Origin: CAWHMS01 sp963830495
GTDB taxonomy: Bacteria; Actinomycetota; Actinomycetes; Propionibacteriales; Nocardioidaceae
DNA: 64,000 nucleotides
Assembly (NCBI GenBank): GCA_963830495.1
Contig: CAWHMS010000003.1
Location: 248,001 to 312,000 of the forward strand
Reading direction: 5' to 3'
In this document: positions 26,051-37,098 of the stretch, piece by piece
Numbering within the stretch: position 1 is the stretch's first letter
Layout: the number at the start of each line of letters is the position of its first letter
The notes under the pieces: generated by a model
What the model saw: the letters and a program-made list of their open reading frames with translations, nothing else
Told to the model about the DNA's origin: nothing
The model's database searches: none
Position numbers and translations under genes: made by a program

Positions 26051-28174
26051 TCATGTCTCGCGGTCGGCGAGCGCCTCCGCCAGCATCGCCGCCAGCGTCT
26101 CGATCTGCATGTCGGCGGAGGATGCCACCTCCGCGTCGGAACCGTCGAGCGCGCGCGCTGCCAGTCCCGCCTTGGAGTCGATGAGCTCCGCGATCTTGCC
26201 GTCGATGGTCTGGGCGGCGATGATGCGCCAGGCCGTGACGGGCTCGGTCTGCCCGATCCGGTGCACCCGGTCGATGGCCTGCGTCTGCTCGGCATTGGTC
26301 CACGACAGCTCGGCCAGGACGACGTTGCTCGCGACGTGCAGGTTCAGGCCCACCCCGGCGGCGGTCAGCGAGCACACGGCGACGGACACGTCTGGATCAT
26401 TGACGAACGCATCAATGTTGCGCTGGCGCACGGCGGGGGTCTGGTCGCCACGCACCGAGGCGTAGCGGATGCCGCGGGACTCGAACAGCTCCGAGGCCGC
26501 GTCCATCACGTCGATGTGCTTGGCGAAGAACACCACCTTGCCGGCGTTGCGAGCCAGCTGTGCGGCGTAGTCGGCGGCCAGCGTGGCCTTGGCCCGACCG
26601 ATACGACGGACCATCGCGAAGACGTTCTCCTCCGAGGATGACTCCGACGAGGCCGCCTGCTCCCAGCCGGCGACGCGCCGTACGAGCTCGGGGTCGATGC
26701 CCTCGACAAGGGTGCCGGAGCGCTCCTCGCGGGCGGCAACGGCAGCGTCGTACCGCTGAACCAGCCGCAAGGCGAGCTCTTGCTCGGCCTGGCGGATGGA
26801 GCGGGCAGCAGCGGAATCGAGTTCGACGGGCAGGTCGGCGATCCGCCGGGCCGGAAGGTCCTTGGCCTCGTCGAGCTTGCGCCGTCTGACGATGCCGAGG
26901 TCGATGACGGCCTGGCGTGCCGCTGGCTGGAAGCCGCGATCCACCGGCGTCAGACCGGTCTCTTCCAGCGCCGCCATGAGCACCGGCCTGGGCTTCTTCT
27001 CCTCGATCCAGCCCAGGAACTGCCAGATAGCGCGAAAGTCGTCGATGTCATTGATCAGCGGGGTGCCGGTGAGAGCCATCATCAGCGGTTGAGCGACCCG
27101 GTGGCGGATCCGGTCGGCGACCTCCAAGACGTGCTGGGAGCGCTGCGACTTCTTGTTCTTGATGAAGTGCGCCTCGTCGACGACCATGCCGCGGAACCCG
27201 TGAGAGGTGATCCACCCGACGTGCCGGTCCAGCACCTCATAGTTGACCACGACGATGTCGGCGAAGCCGTCGATCGTCTCACCGCTGCCGTGGATCACCG
27301 TGACGCTGCGCGACGGGGTCCACAGAGCCACCTCGCGTGCCCAGTTGGTCTTGACGACGCTGGGTACGACGCACAGCAGCGGGTAGGCATTCGCGGCCTG
27401 GGCAGCAAGCAGGGCCTGCGCGGTCTTGCCCAGTCCGGGCTCGTCCGCCAGCAGGAACGTGCGGTGCCCGCCGGCCGCGGCGGCGAGGAGGCGAGCCTGA
27501 TGTGGCATCAGCTCGTGCCCGTGCGGCAGTTGCAGCGAACCGGCAGGCTCTGGGAGCTCCATGCACGACGGCGCACCAGGGGCGATGTCCTCGAAGGAGC
27601 TCAGCAGCGGGCCGATCAGCTCCCAGCCGGTGAGGCGCCACTCCTTGGGGCGGGGCTGCTGGGCGGCGTTGAAGTCCGGCGCGAGAAATGGGTTGGCCAG
27701 CTGTGCTGCGACGACCGAGGGGGGCACCACCTGTCGCTCGCTGACGATGGCCGTCGCCGCCGGTCGCGGCCGCTCCTCCGGGTCAGGCTCCAGCCCGCCG
27801 GCGATCTGCATCTCGCGCTTCAGTCGTCGGGCCGAGTCGCTGACCTCGGCATCCTCGCCGAGCAGGACGAACAGCGACGGCTCGCGCGCTGCGGTCTGGG
27901 CAAGGATCGTCGCGATGCCATCCAGCCGCCTGAGCTGCTTGTCCCGCTCCGCCTGGCTGACGGAGAGGTCGCCTTTCACGCGGGCGCGCTCTTCTCGCGC
28001 CAGCAGGGCGATGACCTGGAACTTCGTCCGCTCGATCTGCCCGCGCTCGGCACGGGTCTCGACCTCTCGCACCGCCTTGGCCAGGACGGGCAGGATCCCG
28101 TCGTTGTCGCGCTCGCGGCGCTTCCCACGTTGGGCCGTCCCGGTCTTCCGGGGCTGACGCTGGCGCTGTGCCAA
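26051..28174 (-). CDS. SNF2-family DEAD/DEAH helicase-like ATPase
   Basis: A 707-residue DNA translocase of the SWI2/SNF2 superfamily. It has an N-terminal charged, helical segment (1-215), helicase core 1 with DEPGLGKT (244-251) and DEAH (333-336), and core 2 with AGVGLNLHVASNVV and QAIDRVHRIGQ (about 641-651). The start is TTG 28174, chosen because AGAAGGAG lies 7 nt upstream. No nuclease or methylase domain is fused or adjacent, so there is no support for a defence or restriction role. Likely roles are DNA repair or displacement of bound protein; the target is unknown. Confidence 0.88.
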   Translation of the reverse strand: MAQRQRQPRKTGTAQRGKRRERDNDGILPVLAKAVREVETRAERGQIERTKFQVIALLAREERARVKGDLSVSQAERDKQLRRLDGIATILAQTAAREPSLFVLLGEDAEVSDSARRLKREMQIAGGLEPDPEERPRPAATAIVSERQVVPPSVVAAQLANPFLAPDFNAAQQPRPKEWRLTGWELIGPLLSSFEDIAPGAPSCMELPEPAGSLQLPHGHELMPHQARLLAAAAGGHRTFLLADEPGLGKTAQALLAAQAANAYPLLCVVPSVVKTNWAREVALWTPSRSVTVIHGSGETIDGFADIVVVNYEVLDRHVGWITSHGFRGMVVDEAHFIKNKKSQRSQHVLEVADRIRHRVAQPLMMALTGTPLINDIDDFRAIWQFLGWIEEKKPRPVLMAALEETGLTPVDRGFQPAARQAVIDLGIVRRRKLDEAKDLPARRIADLPVELDSAAARSIRQAEQELALRLVQRYDAAVAAREERSGTLVEGIDPELVRRVAGWEQAASSESSSEENVFAMVRRIGRAKATLAADYAAQLARNAGKVVFFAKHIDVMDAASELFESRGIRYASVRGDQTPAVRQRNIDAFVNDPDVSVAVCSLTAAGVGLNLHVASNVVLAELSWTNAEQTQAIDRVHRIGQTEPVTAWRIIAAQTIDGKIAELIDSKAGLAARALDGSDAEVASSADMQIETLAAMLAEALADRET

Positions 28175-28526
28175 CTGTGTCTCCTTCTGCGTTGCGCGTG
28201 CCGACCGGCGTCGAACACCGAGTCGTCACGCCCAGCCTCCCCTGTGCCCTCGCCGTCTCAGCGTCGTGCGGTCCGACGAAGGTCTCGAGACGCCTTGCGC
28301 CGTACGCAGTCATCACGCACGTCACTCGACGCCGACGCACCGACCTGAGGGAGTGCTGCGACGAAACTGAGGATCGCCGCGCTGGAAGAGACCTTCCAAG
28401 GAATCACACTCAACCAGTCAGTGCAGGCTCCATGGTACCCGGCCCGGGGCTGCTGAGACAGACCGCTGGCCCAACGCCTCCTCGAACAGCACGCGGGACA
28501 TCCGCGTCGCCGCCTGGATCACTCGC
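28175..28526. other. Non-coding stretch, nothing recognised
   Basis: 352 bases between the SNF2 start and the DUF2278 relic. I see no gene with a credible start and family resemblance. The SNF2 promoter should lie here. Confidence 0.5.
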
Positions 28527-28886
28527 TCAGAACACCAGTGTCCAACCCTCGCGGCCGGCCTGCTCCTTGGTGTACGCAACACCGTCGACCTTGAGGCCGC
28601 TCGGGTCCAGCAACGTGATCAGGCCGCCGTCGTTGCCGAGCGCCACCCGCGGCTCGATCCGGATCCGGGTCGTCTCTCCTCCCGTGAGCGTCAGCGGGTC
28701 CAGGACCATCGGGCGCTTCACCCGGTCACACAGCGACCAGCCGGCAAGGTCGAAGGATGGGGACTCGAGTTCAGCAGGATCACGTAATCCGCCTCCGGCG
28801 CGGCGCCGATGGCGTTGACCAGGGCGCCCACGACCCGCACCACCTGGTCCTGGTCGGGGAAGTGGTCCGGTCAGGCTGCGGCGACC
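28527..28886 (-). pseudogene. DUF2278/lamin-tail protein, 3' fragment with frameshift
   Basis: Minus-strand fragment. DQVVRVVGALVNAIGAAPEA with DYVILLN matches the region of DUF2278 proteins leading into a lamin-tail domain. Near base 28765 the frame shifts and continues as SPSFDLAGWSLCDRVKRP, GNDGGLITLLDPSGLK and VDGVAYTKEQAGREGWTLVF, then stop. The N-terminal two thirds of DUF2278, including its metal-site region, is absent upstream. This is a degraded gene. Confidence 0.6.
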
Positions 28887-29095
28887 AAGGGCCGGCTCTC
28901 TTCCCGCGCGTTTCGTCCGATCCCCGTACACCGTCATGAAGTACGTCGCCCAATCGGCTAGGAGCTCGCCCCCTGCGCGACTACATTGTCAATTGGTGAG
29001 CGTTGCCGGGCGCTCGGGGGAGAGCTCGGACCTTGCGGTGAGCGGCGGCTGCAGCCAGACGTTCCGGCACGAGAGCAAGGTCAAGAGGTGCGGAC

Positions 29096-29557
29096 GTGAC
29101 GATGTCCGACTGGCGCTCCAGCGGTGACGAAACCGCCGCTGGTGGTTCGGCGCGCAACGAGCGTGCCGGCCTCGCCTCACGTTGGACGTCACTTCGCCCG
29201 GGCCGCCACGGCAGCCTCCGCATCCGAAGGGATCCGGAGTCGGTCATCATGGCGCTGGCAGGTGAGGCGGACTTCACCAACCACGACCAGCTGCTCGCCG
29301 CCCTGCACGAGGCAGTGTCCGGAGCGGGCGACGTCTACCTGGACGTGTCAGGTCTCAGCTTCGTCGACGTGGCGGCCACGAGGGCGCTGCTGTCGGCCGC
29401 AGCGGGCCTCCCGGCACCGCGCCGAATGATCCTCATCGAGCCCTGTCACGCCCTGCGGATCATCCTGACGTCGGCGGGACTCGCCGTGCCTCCACAGCTC
29501 AGCCTGGTCGGCAGCCAGGGGCCGGTGCGCGGTGTGGAGTCACCGAGCGAGCGGTGA
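29096..29557 (+). CDS. STAS-domain protein (anti-sigma factor antagonist type)
   Basis: A 153-residue protein with a basic, disordered N-terminus (1-50) and one STAS domain (about 50-135): VIMALAGEADFTNHDQLL, then VYLDVSGLSFVDVAATRALL, where Ser of LSFVD is the phosphorylation position of SpoIIAA-like proteins. It probably takes part in partner switching with an anti-sigma kinase. GTG 29096 is used; ATG 29102 is also possible. It converges on the SpoIIE-type phosphatase at 29625, which could dephosphorylate it. No HATPase kinase or sigma factor lies nearby. Confidence 0.82.
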   Translation: MTMSDWRSSGDETAAGGSARNERAGLASRWTSLRPGRHGSLRIRRDPESVIMALAGEADFTNHDQLLAALHEAVSGAGDVYLDVSGLSFVDVAATRALLSAAAGLPAPRRMILIEPCHALRIILTSAGLAVPPQLSLVGSQGPVRGVESPSER

Positions 29558-29624
29558 CCCACCAGGTCAGCAGCCGGACAGCCGTGCAGCATCACGGGGC
29601 CCAGCGACGCTGCCGCATCGCCGC

Positions 29625-30761
29625 CTAACGACGGTGCAGCATCAGCAGCGCCCGGTCGTCGTTGTCTGACCCCACCATGCGAACGAGCCGCTCCGCTCCA
29701 TGGACGAACCCGTGCTGAACCAGCCGCTCGGCCTCGCCGAGCAGCTTGTCGATGCCGTAGGTCAGGTCGCGCCGCGGAGTCTCGACGAGCCCGTCGGTGT
29801 AGAGCATCAGCGCATCACCAGAGCGGAGCAGGCCACGATGGACCGAGTAGGCAGCGTCGCCGACCAGTCCGAGGATCGGCCCTTCGGTCCAGTGCACCGT
29901 CCACCGGCCGCTGCCGGCGTGGAAATGGACAGCAGGCGGATGTCCCGCCGTCCTGACTTCGTAGTCGCCCGTATCCAGATGCACCAGCAGGTGGATGGCG
30001 GTCGCAAAACCTTCGCCCCACTCCTGCCGCAGGAGGTAGTCGTTTGCTGCATCGAGAAACACCTCCGGGCGCAGCGAGCCGAGCAGCCCACCGAAGGCTC
30101 CCGAGAGCAGCAAGGCCCGCGTCCCGGCGTTCAGACCCTTGCCGGAGACGTCGACCAGCACGATCTCCAGCCGCCGACCGCGTTCGGTCTTGGCGGCGAC
30201 GATGAAGTCCCCGGCGAAGGAAGCGCCTCCGGCAGACCGGATGACGGCCTCGGCGTGCCACTTGCTCGGAAGTGCCGGCAACTGTCCCTGGGCGGCCAAC
30301 CGATCGCGGAGGTCGATCAACATCGACTCGCCGCGGGAGCTGGCCACGCCCAGGGTCGCCCTGCGGTGCGTGCTCCAGAGCGCGATGACCGCGACGACCC
30401 CGACCACGCCGACCCCACCCCACCGGGCCGGTGGCATGTCATCCCCGATGGCCTGGAGCTGGAAGACCAGGCAGATCACCACCACGAACACCAACACCAG
30501 CATCGACCGGCTCGACAGGACGTTGATCCCCAGCAATATCGGGATCACGGCGGCAGTGACTGGCCAGAAGTCGCTGAGCAGCACCCCGATCACCATCGAG
30601 ACCACGGCGAACGCGATCAGCAGGACGAGGTAGCTCGTCTCGTCGCCGCTCAGGCTGCGGGCGACCGAGGAGCCGGCGCGGCGCGCGACGCTACGCCGTG
30701 AAGCGCGCGGTGCGACAACGCTTCGAGGGGTGGTTGACACGGGTCGAGCGTAGTCAGTCAT
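29625..30761 (-). CDS. Membrane SpoIIE-type PP2C phosphatase
   Basis: A 378-residue serine/threonine phosphatase. The N-terminus is basic, followed by about four hydrophobic helices (residues 45-130: LVLLIAFAVVSMVIGVLL, ILLGINVL, MLVLVFVVVICLVFQL, GVVAVIAL), then a PP2C/SpoIIE domain from about 155: AGDFIVAAKT, VLVDVSGKGLNAG and ALMLYTDGLVE carry the acidic metal ligands. It most likely resets a phosphorylated STAS protein, perhaps the one at 29096. ATG 30761 is chosen; longer frames run into an ISL3 relic. A 7-bp palindrome lies 20 nt upstream of the start. Confidence 0.87.
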   Translation of the reverse strand: MTDYARPVSTTPRSVVAPRASRRSVARRAGSSVARSLSGDETSYLVLLIAFAVVSMVIGVLLSDFWPVTAAVIPILLGINVLSSRSMLVLVFVVVICLVFQLQAIGDDMPPARWGGVGVVGVVAVIALWSTHRRATLGVASSRGESMLIDLRDRLAAQGQLPALPSKWHAEAVIRSAGGASFAGDFIVAAKTERGRRLEIVLVDVSGKGLNAGTRALLLSGAFGGLLGSLRPEVFLDAANDYLLRQEWGEGFATAIHLLVHLDTGDYEVRTAGHPPAVHFHAGSGRWTVHWTEGPILGLVGDAAYSVHRGLLRSGDALMLYTDGLVETPRRDLTYGIDKLLGEAERLVQHGFVHGAERLVRMVGSDNDDRALLMLHRR

Positions 30762-30781
30762 GAGCGCCGGTCGTTGTTGAA

Positions 30782-30801
30782 TTGCACGATTGAACGTGCA
30801 A
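30782..30801. promoter_or_regulatory. Palindrome upstream of PP2C gene
   Basis: TTGCACG-ATTGAA-CGTGCAA, a perfect 7-bp inverted repeat, 21 nt before the phosphatase start. It is a possible operator; the cognate regulator is unknown. Confidence 0.45.
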
Positions 30802-30924
30802 CATCTTGGCCGATAGGGGCGCTTCCTACTTGAGGTGGGTGAATGAGCCCGCCGCCGATGAGCTGCGTGCGCAGTCAAGAGTGCTCTGGGTTGCAGAAGC
30901 CGCGCGCAACGCGGCGTTAGGCCT

Positions 30925-31195
30925 CGATGAGTGCGTTGAGGGCTTGCGTGCCGCCGGTGCTGGCGCGGCCGGTGTCGAAGTAGCCCAGGAACGCCTGCCG
31001 CCACTGCTGAAGCGTTTGCCAACCGCTTGATCTCCGGGTCGGGACGTCGGCAATGCGGTCAGGACCTTGTCCGCGATCCGTCAGTCGTCGGTCGTACTCG
31101 CGGCCTTGTAGCCGGCGCGGAGCTGATGAGCGCGGTGCCAGGCGATGTACACCTCATCGTGGCGGTCACCCGCCGCGATCGCCCTGGCCGGGTAG
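30925..31195 (-). mobile_element. ISL3-family transposase remnant
   Basis: Minus-strand pieces of an ISL3 transposase in several frames: DEVYIAWHRAHQLRAGYKAA followed by STTDD and a stop, ADKVLTALPTSRP, PEIKRLA, then TLQQWRQAFLGYFDTGR and ASTGGTQALNALIEA ending in a stop where intact enzymes continue. Frameshifts, stops and truncation at both ends are visible. No terminal inverted repeats or target duplication were found. Confidence 0.65.
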
Positions 31196-31472
31196 TTTGG
31201 TCGCTCCCGATGTTGTGGACCTCGGCCCTCCTACCCGTCCCACGCCCACCGGCGCGCCGATTACCCCACCGGAACTCTGAAGAGCCCGATATCTGCATCT
31301 GGATTTCACGGCTTCCAGAATGGCGGAGTTACACCAGCAGCGGGAGAGCGGCGTCCCTTGGGCCGGAGTTGTGCTCGACCGGAGGGACGACCGGGCGAGG
31401 CGTTGTACTCGCGTTTGCGGATCTCTCCGGACACCATTCTGCATCTTCGTTGCCTGACGGCGACGGAAGTGT
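31196..31472. other. Non-coding stretch next to IS remnant
   Basis: 277 bases between the ISL3 relic and the small secreted gene. No gene recognised; probably part of the same insertion and decay zone. Confidence 0.4.
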
Positions 31473-31808
31473 CTAGTAACGGCGTGCTCGGTCAACTCGC
31501 CATGAGTAGCCATTCCAGTGGTATACAATAGCCACGGCATCGTAGTACCGACCGCAGTGCGCGTAGACTCGCTTCTGGTAGTTTCCACGCTGCCAGCGGA
31601 AATAGCCGCTGATGTCGAACAAGCGATGAACGTAGCGGCGACCATCACCGATGTCGAAGTTGCGCCACTCGTAATTGTCCACACACCGGTGCGTACGTTG
31701 GGCCGCCGTGGTCTGGATACTCCCAACAGCATCTGGCGGCGTGGCGGCAAGTACCCCAGTCATTGTGGCTGCGGTCACCATCAAACCGGCGATTATTCGC
31801 TTAGCCAT
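31473..31808 (-). CDS. Small secreted protein, unknown
   Basis: A 111-residue protein with a clear signal peptide: MAKRIIAGLMVTAATMTGVLAA, cleavage expected after about residue 21-28. The mature part is rich in Tyr, Arg and Trp (WRNFDIGDGRRYVHRL, YAHCGRYYDAVAIVYHW) with two Cys that could form a disulfide. ATG 31808 has an ideal ribosome binding site, AAAGGAGGG at 5 nt. Base composition is less GC-rich than the neighbours, and the gene sits beside an ISL3 relic, so it may be acquired. No family is recognised. Confidence 0.75.
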   Translation of the reverse strand: MAKRIIAGLMVTAATMTGVLAATPPDAVGSIQTTAAQRTHRCVDNYEWRNFDIGDGRRYVHRLFDISGYFRWQRGNYQKRVYAHCGRYYDAVAIVYHWNGYSWRVDRARRY

Positions 31809-32235
31809 GCGACCCTCCTTTGTCGCCCCGTTCTCTCCAGGTGAGAGCACTCAGACGCTCACCCAGAGCGTACCCGGAATCATCTCATCCGAGAATAGTC
31901 CGTCCAGGGCAACCAAATTTGTCTTATCTAGTCACTCGGTACTAGTCACCCATTGTACGAGTCCTGCATGCCAGTCACAGATTGTATGATTGGAGATACT
32001 CTCCGTTATTTCCTCGCCTTTTGGTTGCGCAAGAAATCGTCGGCAATGCAGTCGGTTATTGGCTCGCTGGACACGTGCTCCTCGGCCGCGGAATCCATGG
32101 CGTGCGTCCGAGGCCGTCCTTGCGTGCTGACGGAGTGGCTGCGAGCACTTCACGGCCAGATGCAAAGGCCGTCGCAGCCGGACCGCGTCGAACACCGCTC
32201 CCGTCACACCACGCCGAAGGGTCGCAATGCGGGGG
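31809..32235. other. AT-richer intergenic stretch
   Basis: 427 bases between the small secreted gene and nei. The part from about 31860 to 32060 is distinctly AT-richer than the rest of the window (TTATTTCC, TTGTATGATTGG and similar). No gene is visible. It should contain the promoter of the secreted gene. Confidence 0.5.
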
Positions 32236-33048
32236 TCAACGTCGGCGCTGGCAGGTAGGGCACCAGAACAGGTTCCTTCCCTCGAGCACCCGAGTGCGAA
32301 CCCGGCTGCCGCACACATGACACGTCTGACCAGTGCGGCGGTACACATAGACCTCGCCGCCGTGGTCATCGACCCGTGCGAGCCTGCCCATGGCCTCTGG
32401 CTCGTGCTCGGAGCGAACCGTGTCGATGCGACCGGTCCGGACGCCGTACGCCATCAGCGCCACGAGGTCGGCCCATAACGCGTTCCACTTGCGCCGCGAG
32501 ACCTTGTCGCCCGGTGTCAGCGGATGCAGCCTGGCCCGGAAGAGCGACTCCGCGCGGTAGACGTTGCCGACACCGGCAAGCACCTTCTGGTCCATCAACA
32601 GCGCGCCGATCGGCTTGGTGCTGCGGTGGATCCGCACCCACGCCTGAGTTGGGTCGGCGTCGCCGCGCAGGGGATCCGGACCGAGCTGGCCGATGATGGC
32701 GGCCATGCTCTCGCCGGTGATGAGTTCGCACGTCGTGGCCCCGCGCAGATCGGCGTACGCCCTCGGGCCCTCCAGCCGCACCCGCACCGCGCCCACCGGC
32801 GGCAGCGCAGGCACCGGCGCCACCGTGAACGCGCCGATCAGCCCGAGGTGGACGTGCAGCACCCGGTGATGCTCGAACCGCACGAACAGGTGCTTGCCGG
32901 CCGACTCGGCGCCGTCGACATGATGTCCGTCGAGCAGCGCGGCGGACTCCGCGAAGCGGCCTTGCGGACTGGACACACGGACCGGATGTCCGGTGAAGGC
33001 GGTGTCGAGTTCGTGCGCGAGTCGGTAGAGGGTGTGGCCCTCGGGCAT
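32236..33048 (-). CDS. nei: Endonuclease VIII-family DNA glycosylase (Nei)
   Basis: A 270-residue Fpg/Nei bifunctional glycosylase/AP lyase that removes oxidised pyrimidines. The mature N-terminal catalytic Pro2 and Glu3 are present (MPEGHTLYRLA), the helix-two-turn-helix contains LAGVGNVYRAESLF, and the C-terminal zinc finger is CHVC with WCPTC, four Cys. The MPEGHTL start and zinc finger resemble mycobacterial Nei2-type proteins rather than MutM (MPELPEV). It lies 13 nt after rpiB, probably in one transcript. Confidence 0.9.
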   Translation of the reverse strand: MPEGHTLYRLAHELDTAFTGHPVRVSSPQGRFAESAALLDGHHVDGAESAGKHLFVRFEHHRVLHVHLGLIGAFTVAPVPALPPVGAVRVRLEGPRAYADLRGATTCELITGESMAAIIGQLGPDPLRGDADPTQAWVRIHRSTKPIGALLMDQKVLAGVGNVYRAESLFRARLHPLTPGDKVSRRKWNALWADLVALMAYGVRTGRIDTVRSEHEPEAMGRLARVDDHGGEVYVYRRTGQTCHVCGSRVRTRVLEGRNLFWCPTCQRRR

Positions 33049-33061
33049 GCCAGCGGACCCC

Positions 33062-33544
33062 TCAGCTTGCGTCGGCGTCCGGGGCGTCCGGCACGACGCC
33101 AGTCGCCTCGTAGTCGGCCAACAGATCGATGCGTCGCACGTGCCGAGCCTCGCCGGTGAAGGATGTCGACAAGAAGACCCGGACGAAGGCCTCTGCCACG
33201 TCGACGCTGTGCAGTCGAGCCCCGATCGACATCACGTTGGCGTCGTTGTGCAGTCGCGCCAGCTGGGCGGTTTCCTCCGACCAGACCAGCGCGGCGCGCG
33301 TCCCCCGGACCTTGTTTGCCGCGATCTGCTCGCCGTTGCCGGAGCCACCGATGACGATGGCGAGACTCCCCTGGTCGGCAACCACGGCGGCCGCGGCGCG
33401 GATGCAGTAGGCGGGGTAGTCGTCTTGGGGGTCATAGCGGTATGGCCCGTGATCGAGCGCGTGGTGTCCCTCGTCGGTCAGCCATTCGACGAGGTGCTGC
33501 TTGAGCTCGAGGCCGGCGTGGTCGGAGCCGAGATGCACACGCAT
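33062..33544 (-). CDS. rpiB: Ribose-5-phosphate isomerase B
   Basis: A 160-residue isomerase of ribose 5-phosphate and ribulose 5-phosphate in the pentose phosphate pathway. Substrate-binding SDHAG is at residues 7-11 and the anion hole is GGSGNGEQIAANK (67-79). Glu72 takes the place of the catalytic Cys of E. coli RpiB, as in the mycobacterial subtype; His99 (RLHNDANV) is the ring-opening residue. ATG 33544 is used; a longer frame to 33646 has no match. Co-directional with nei. Confidence 0.94.
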   Translation of the reverse strand: MRVHLGSDHAGLELKQHLVEWLTDEGHHALDHGPYRYDPQDDYPAYCIRAAAAVVADQGSLAIVIGGSGNGEQIAANKVRGTRAALVWSEETAQLARLHNDANVMSIGARLHSVDVAEAFVRVFLSTSFTGEARHVRRIDLLADYEATGVVPDAPDADAS

Positions 33545-33632
33545 GGCGCAAGCATGCCAGGAGACGCGGCCGGGTTCGCTGGCGCAGAGGCCGTTTGCCG
33601 TCTGGCGCTGCCCGCGTGCGAGGATTGCCGAC

Positions 33633-36188
<2,556 letters not shown>

Positions 36189-36212
36189 GGCCGCCTCTGT
36201 CCCGACCACTTC

Positions 36213-36278
36213 ACCGCGAATTGCGGGAAGCTGTACCGCTTAGCGACCCCGAGGCGGAGCTTCTTCCCGCAATTGCGT
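36213..36278. repeat. Inverted-repeat element, family B copy 2
   Basis: CGCGAATTGCGGGAAG on the left pairs with CTTCCCGCAATTGCG on the right (about 36262-36277), separated by about 33 nt. It lies between convergent pepN and the DUF5130 gene, and shares GCGAATtGCGGGAAG-type arms with 16876-16945. Confidence 0.8.
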
Positions 36279-36333
36279 GAGAGTTGAGGGCTGAGCCGTG
36301 ATGGTGCCGTCAGGCCCGTCAGCGTGCCCGGTG

Positions 36334-36723
36334 TCAGGGAGTGTCGGTGTGCAACAGCGTCTCCTGCCGCGCCGACCCGGCCAGGTGCTGCAGTCCGGCG
36401 AGGATGCCCCGGGTGAGATCCCCTGAGGCGAAGGCCGCCTGCATCGAGATCACGGCCAGCGCCACCTGACGGTTGGGGAGCACCCTCAGCACGGTGCTGC
36501 CGGTCACGACCTCCACGGCGCGGGCAGCCGGGTCGACATGGATCAAGATCGTGTCCGCCGGCTCGGGCAGCAGCGCGTGCTGCTCCTCGGCGTACGCACG
36601 TGGATCGCCGTTCGACGGGCCGACATGTACGGCGAAGTGGCGCCCGGAGACGCGCTCCGCGTCGCGGCGCGCCTTGCTGATCTCCTGCCGCTGGACAGCG
36701 GTGAAGGCGTCACCAGCGGGCAC
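36334..36723 (-). CDS. DUF5130 (TPM-like) protein
   Basis: A 129-residue protein matching the actinobacterial DUF5130 group: AGDAFTAVQRQEISKARRDA at the start, FAVHVG, ILIHVDPAARAVEVVTG in the middle and LTRGILAGLQHLA at the end. The fold is TPM-like. The function is unknown. GTG 36723 (VPAGDAFT) is chosen since similarity begins there. It overlaps the stop of the membrane protein gene upstream by 14 bp, so the two are coupled. Confidence 0.75.
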   Translation of the reverse strand: MPAGDAFTAVQRQEISKARRDAERVSGRHFAVHVGPSNGDPRAYAEEQHALLPEPADTILIHVDPAARAVEVVTGSTVLRVLPNRQVALAVISMQAAFASGDLTRGILAGLQHLAGSARQETLLHTDTP

Positions 36724-37012
36724 TGGCGCCGCCCGTCTCGCTCGTTGTCTCGGCCGGCTCCAGCTCGGTCTGCCCCGAGCCGGGCGCCCCGACGGCGTAC
36801 GTTTCACCAGACGGAGCGCCGAACCACTCACTCTCCGCCGACCAGTCCTGGCTGGGCCGGTATCGCGGACCCTTCGCGAGCGAAGGCGCCATGACGATCA
36901 GCGCGATCACGCCGGCGGACAGCAGTGGAATACCAACGAAGATCAGCAGCGCCTCGAGCGTCGACGTCGACGGTGGATCGGCCCACGTGGTGGGGGCATC
37001 GGCGAGGTTCAC
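36710..37012 (-). CDS. Small single-span membrane protein
   Basis: A 100-residue protein with one hydrophobic helix (about residues 20-42, LEALLIFVGIPLLSAGVIAL) followed by an acidic, Pro/Ser/Glu-rich cytoplasmic tail with WSAESEWFG. No named family is recognised. It overlaps the DUF5130 gene, which suggests that the two proteins work together. It is divergent from mscS with 86 bp between them. Confidence 0.72.
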   Translation of the reverse strand: MNLADAPTTWADPPSTSTLEALLIFVGIPLLSAGVIALIVMAPSLAKGPRYRPSQDWSAESEWFGAPSGETYAVGAPGSGQTELEPAETTSETGGASARW

Positions 37013-37098
37013 ACGCCCACCGTACTGCTCCGACGCGGTTGTGTACCGTCAAGGGTGCCCGGCTCGATGCGCGAGCACCCCTGCCCCCGAGGAGCCCT

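Noticed and set aside
26051..28174. SNF2 gene as part of a defence island
   Set aside because: No nuclease, methylase or other defence gene lies next to it.
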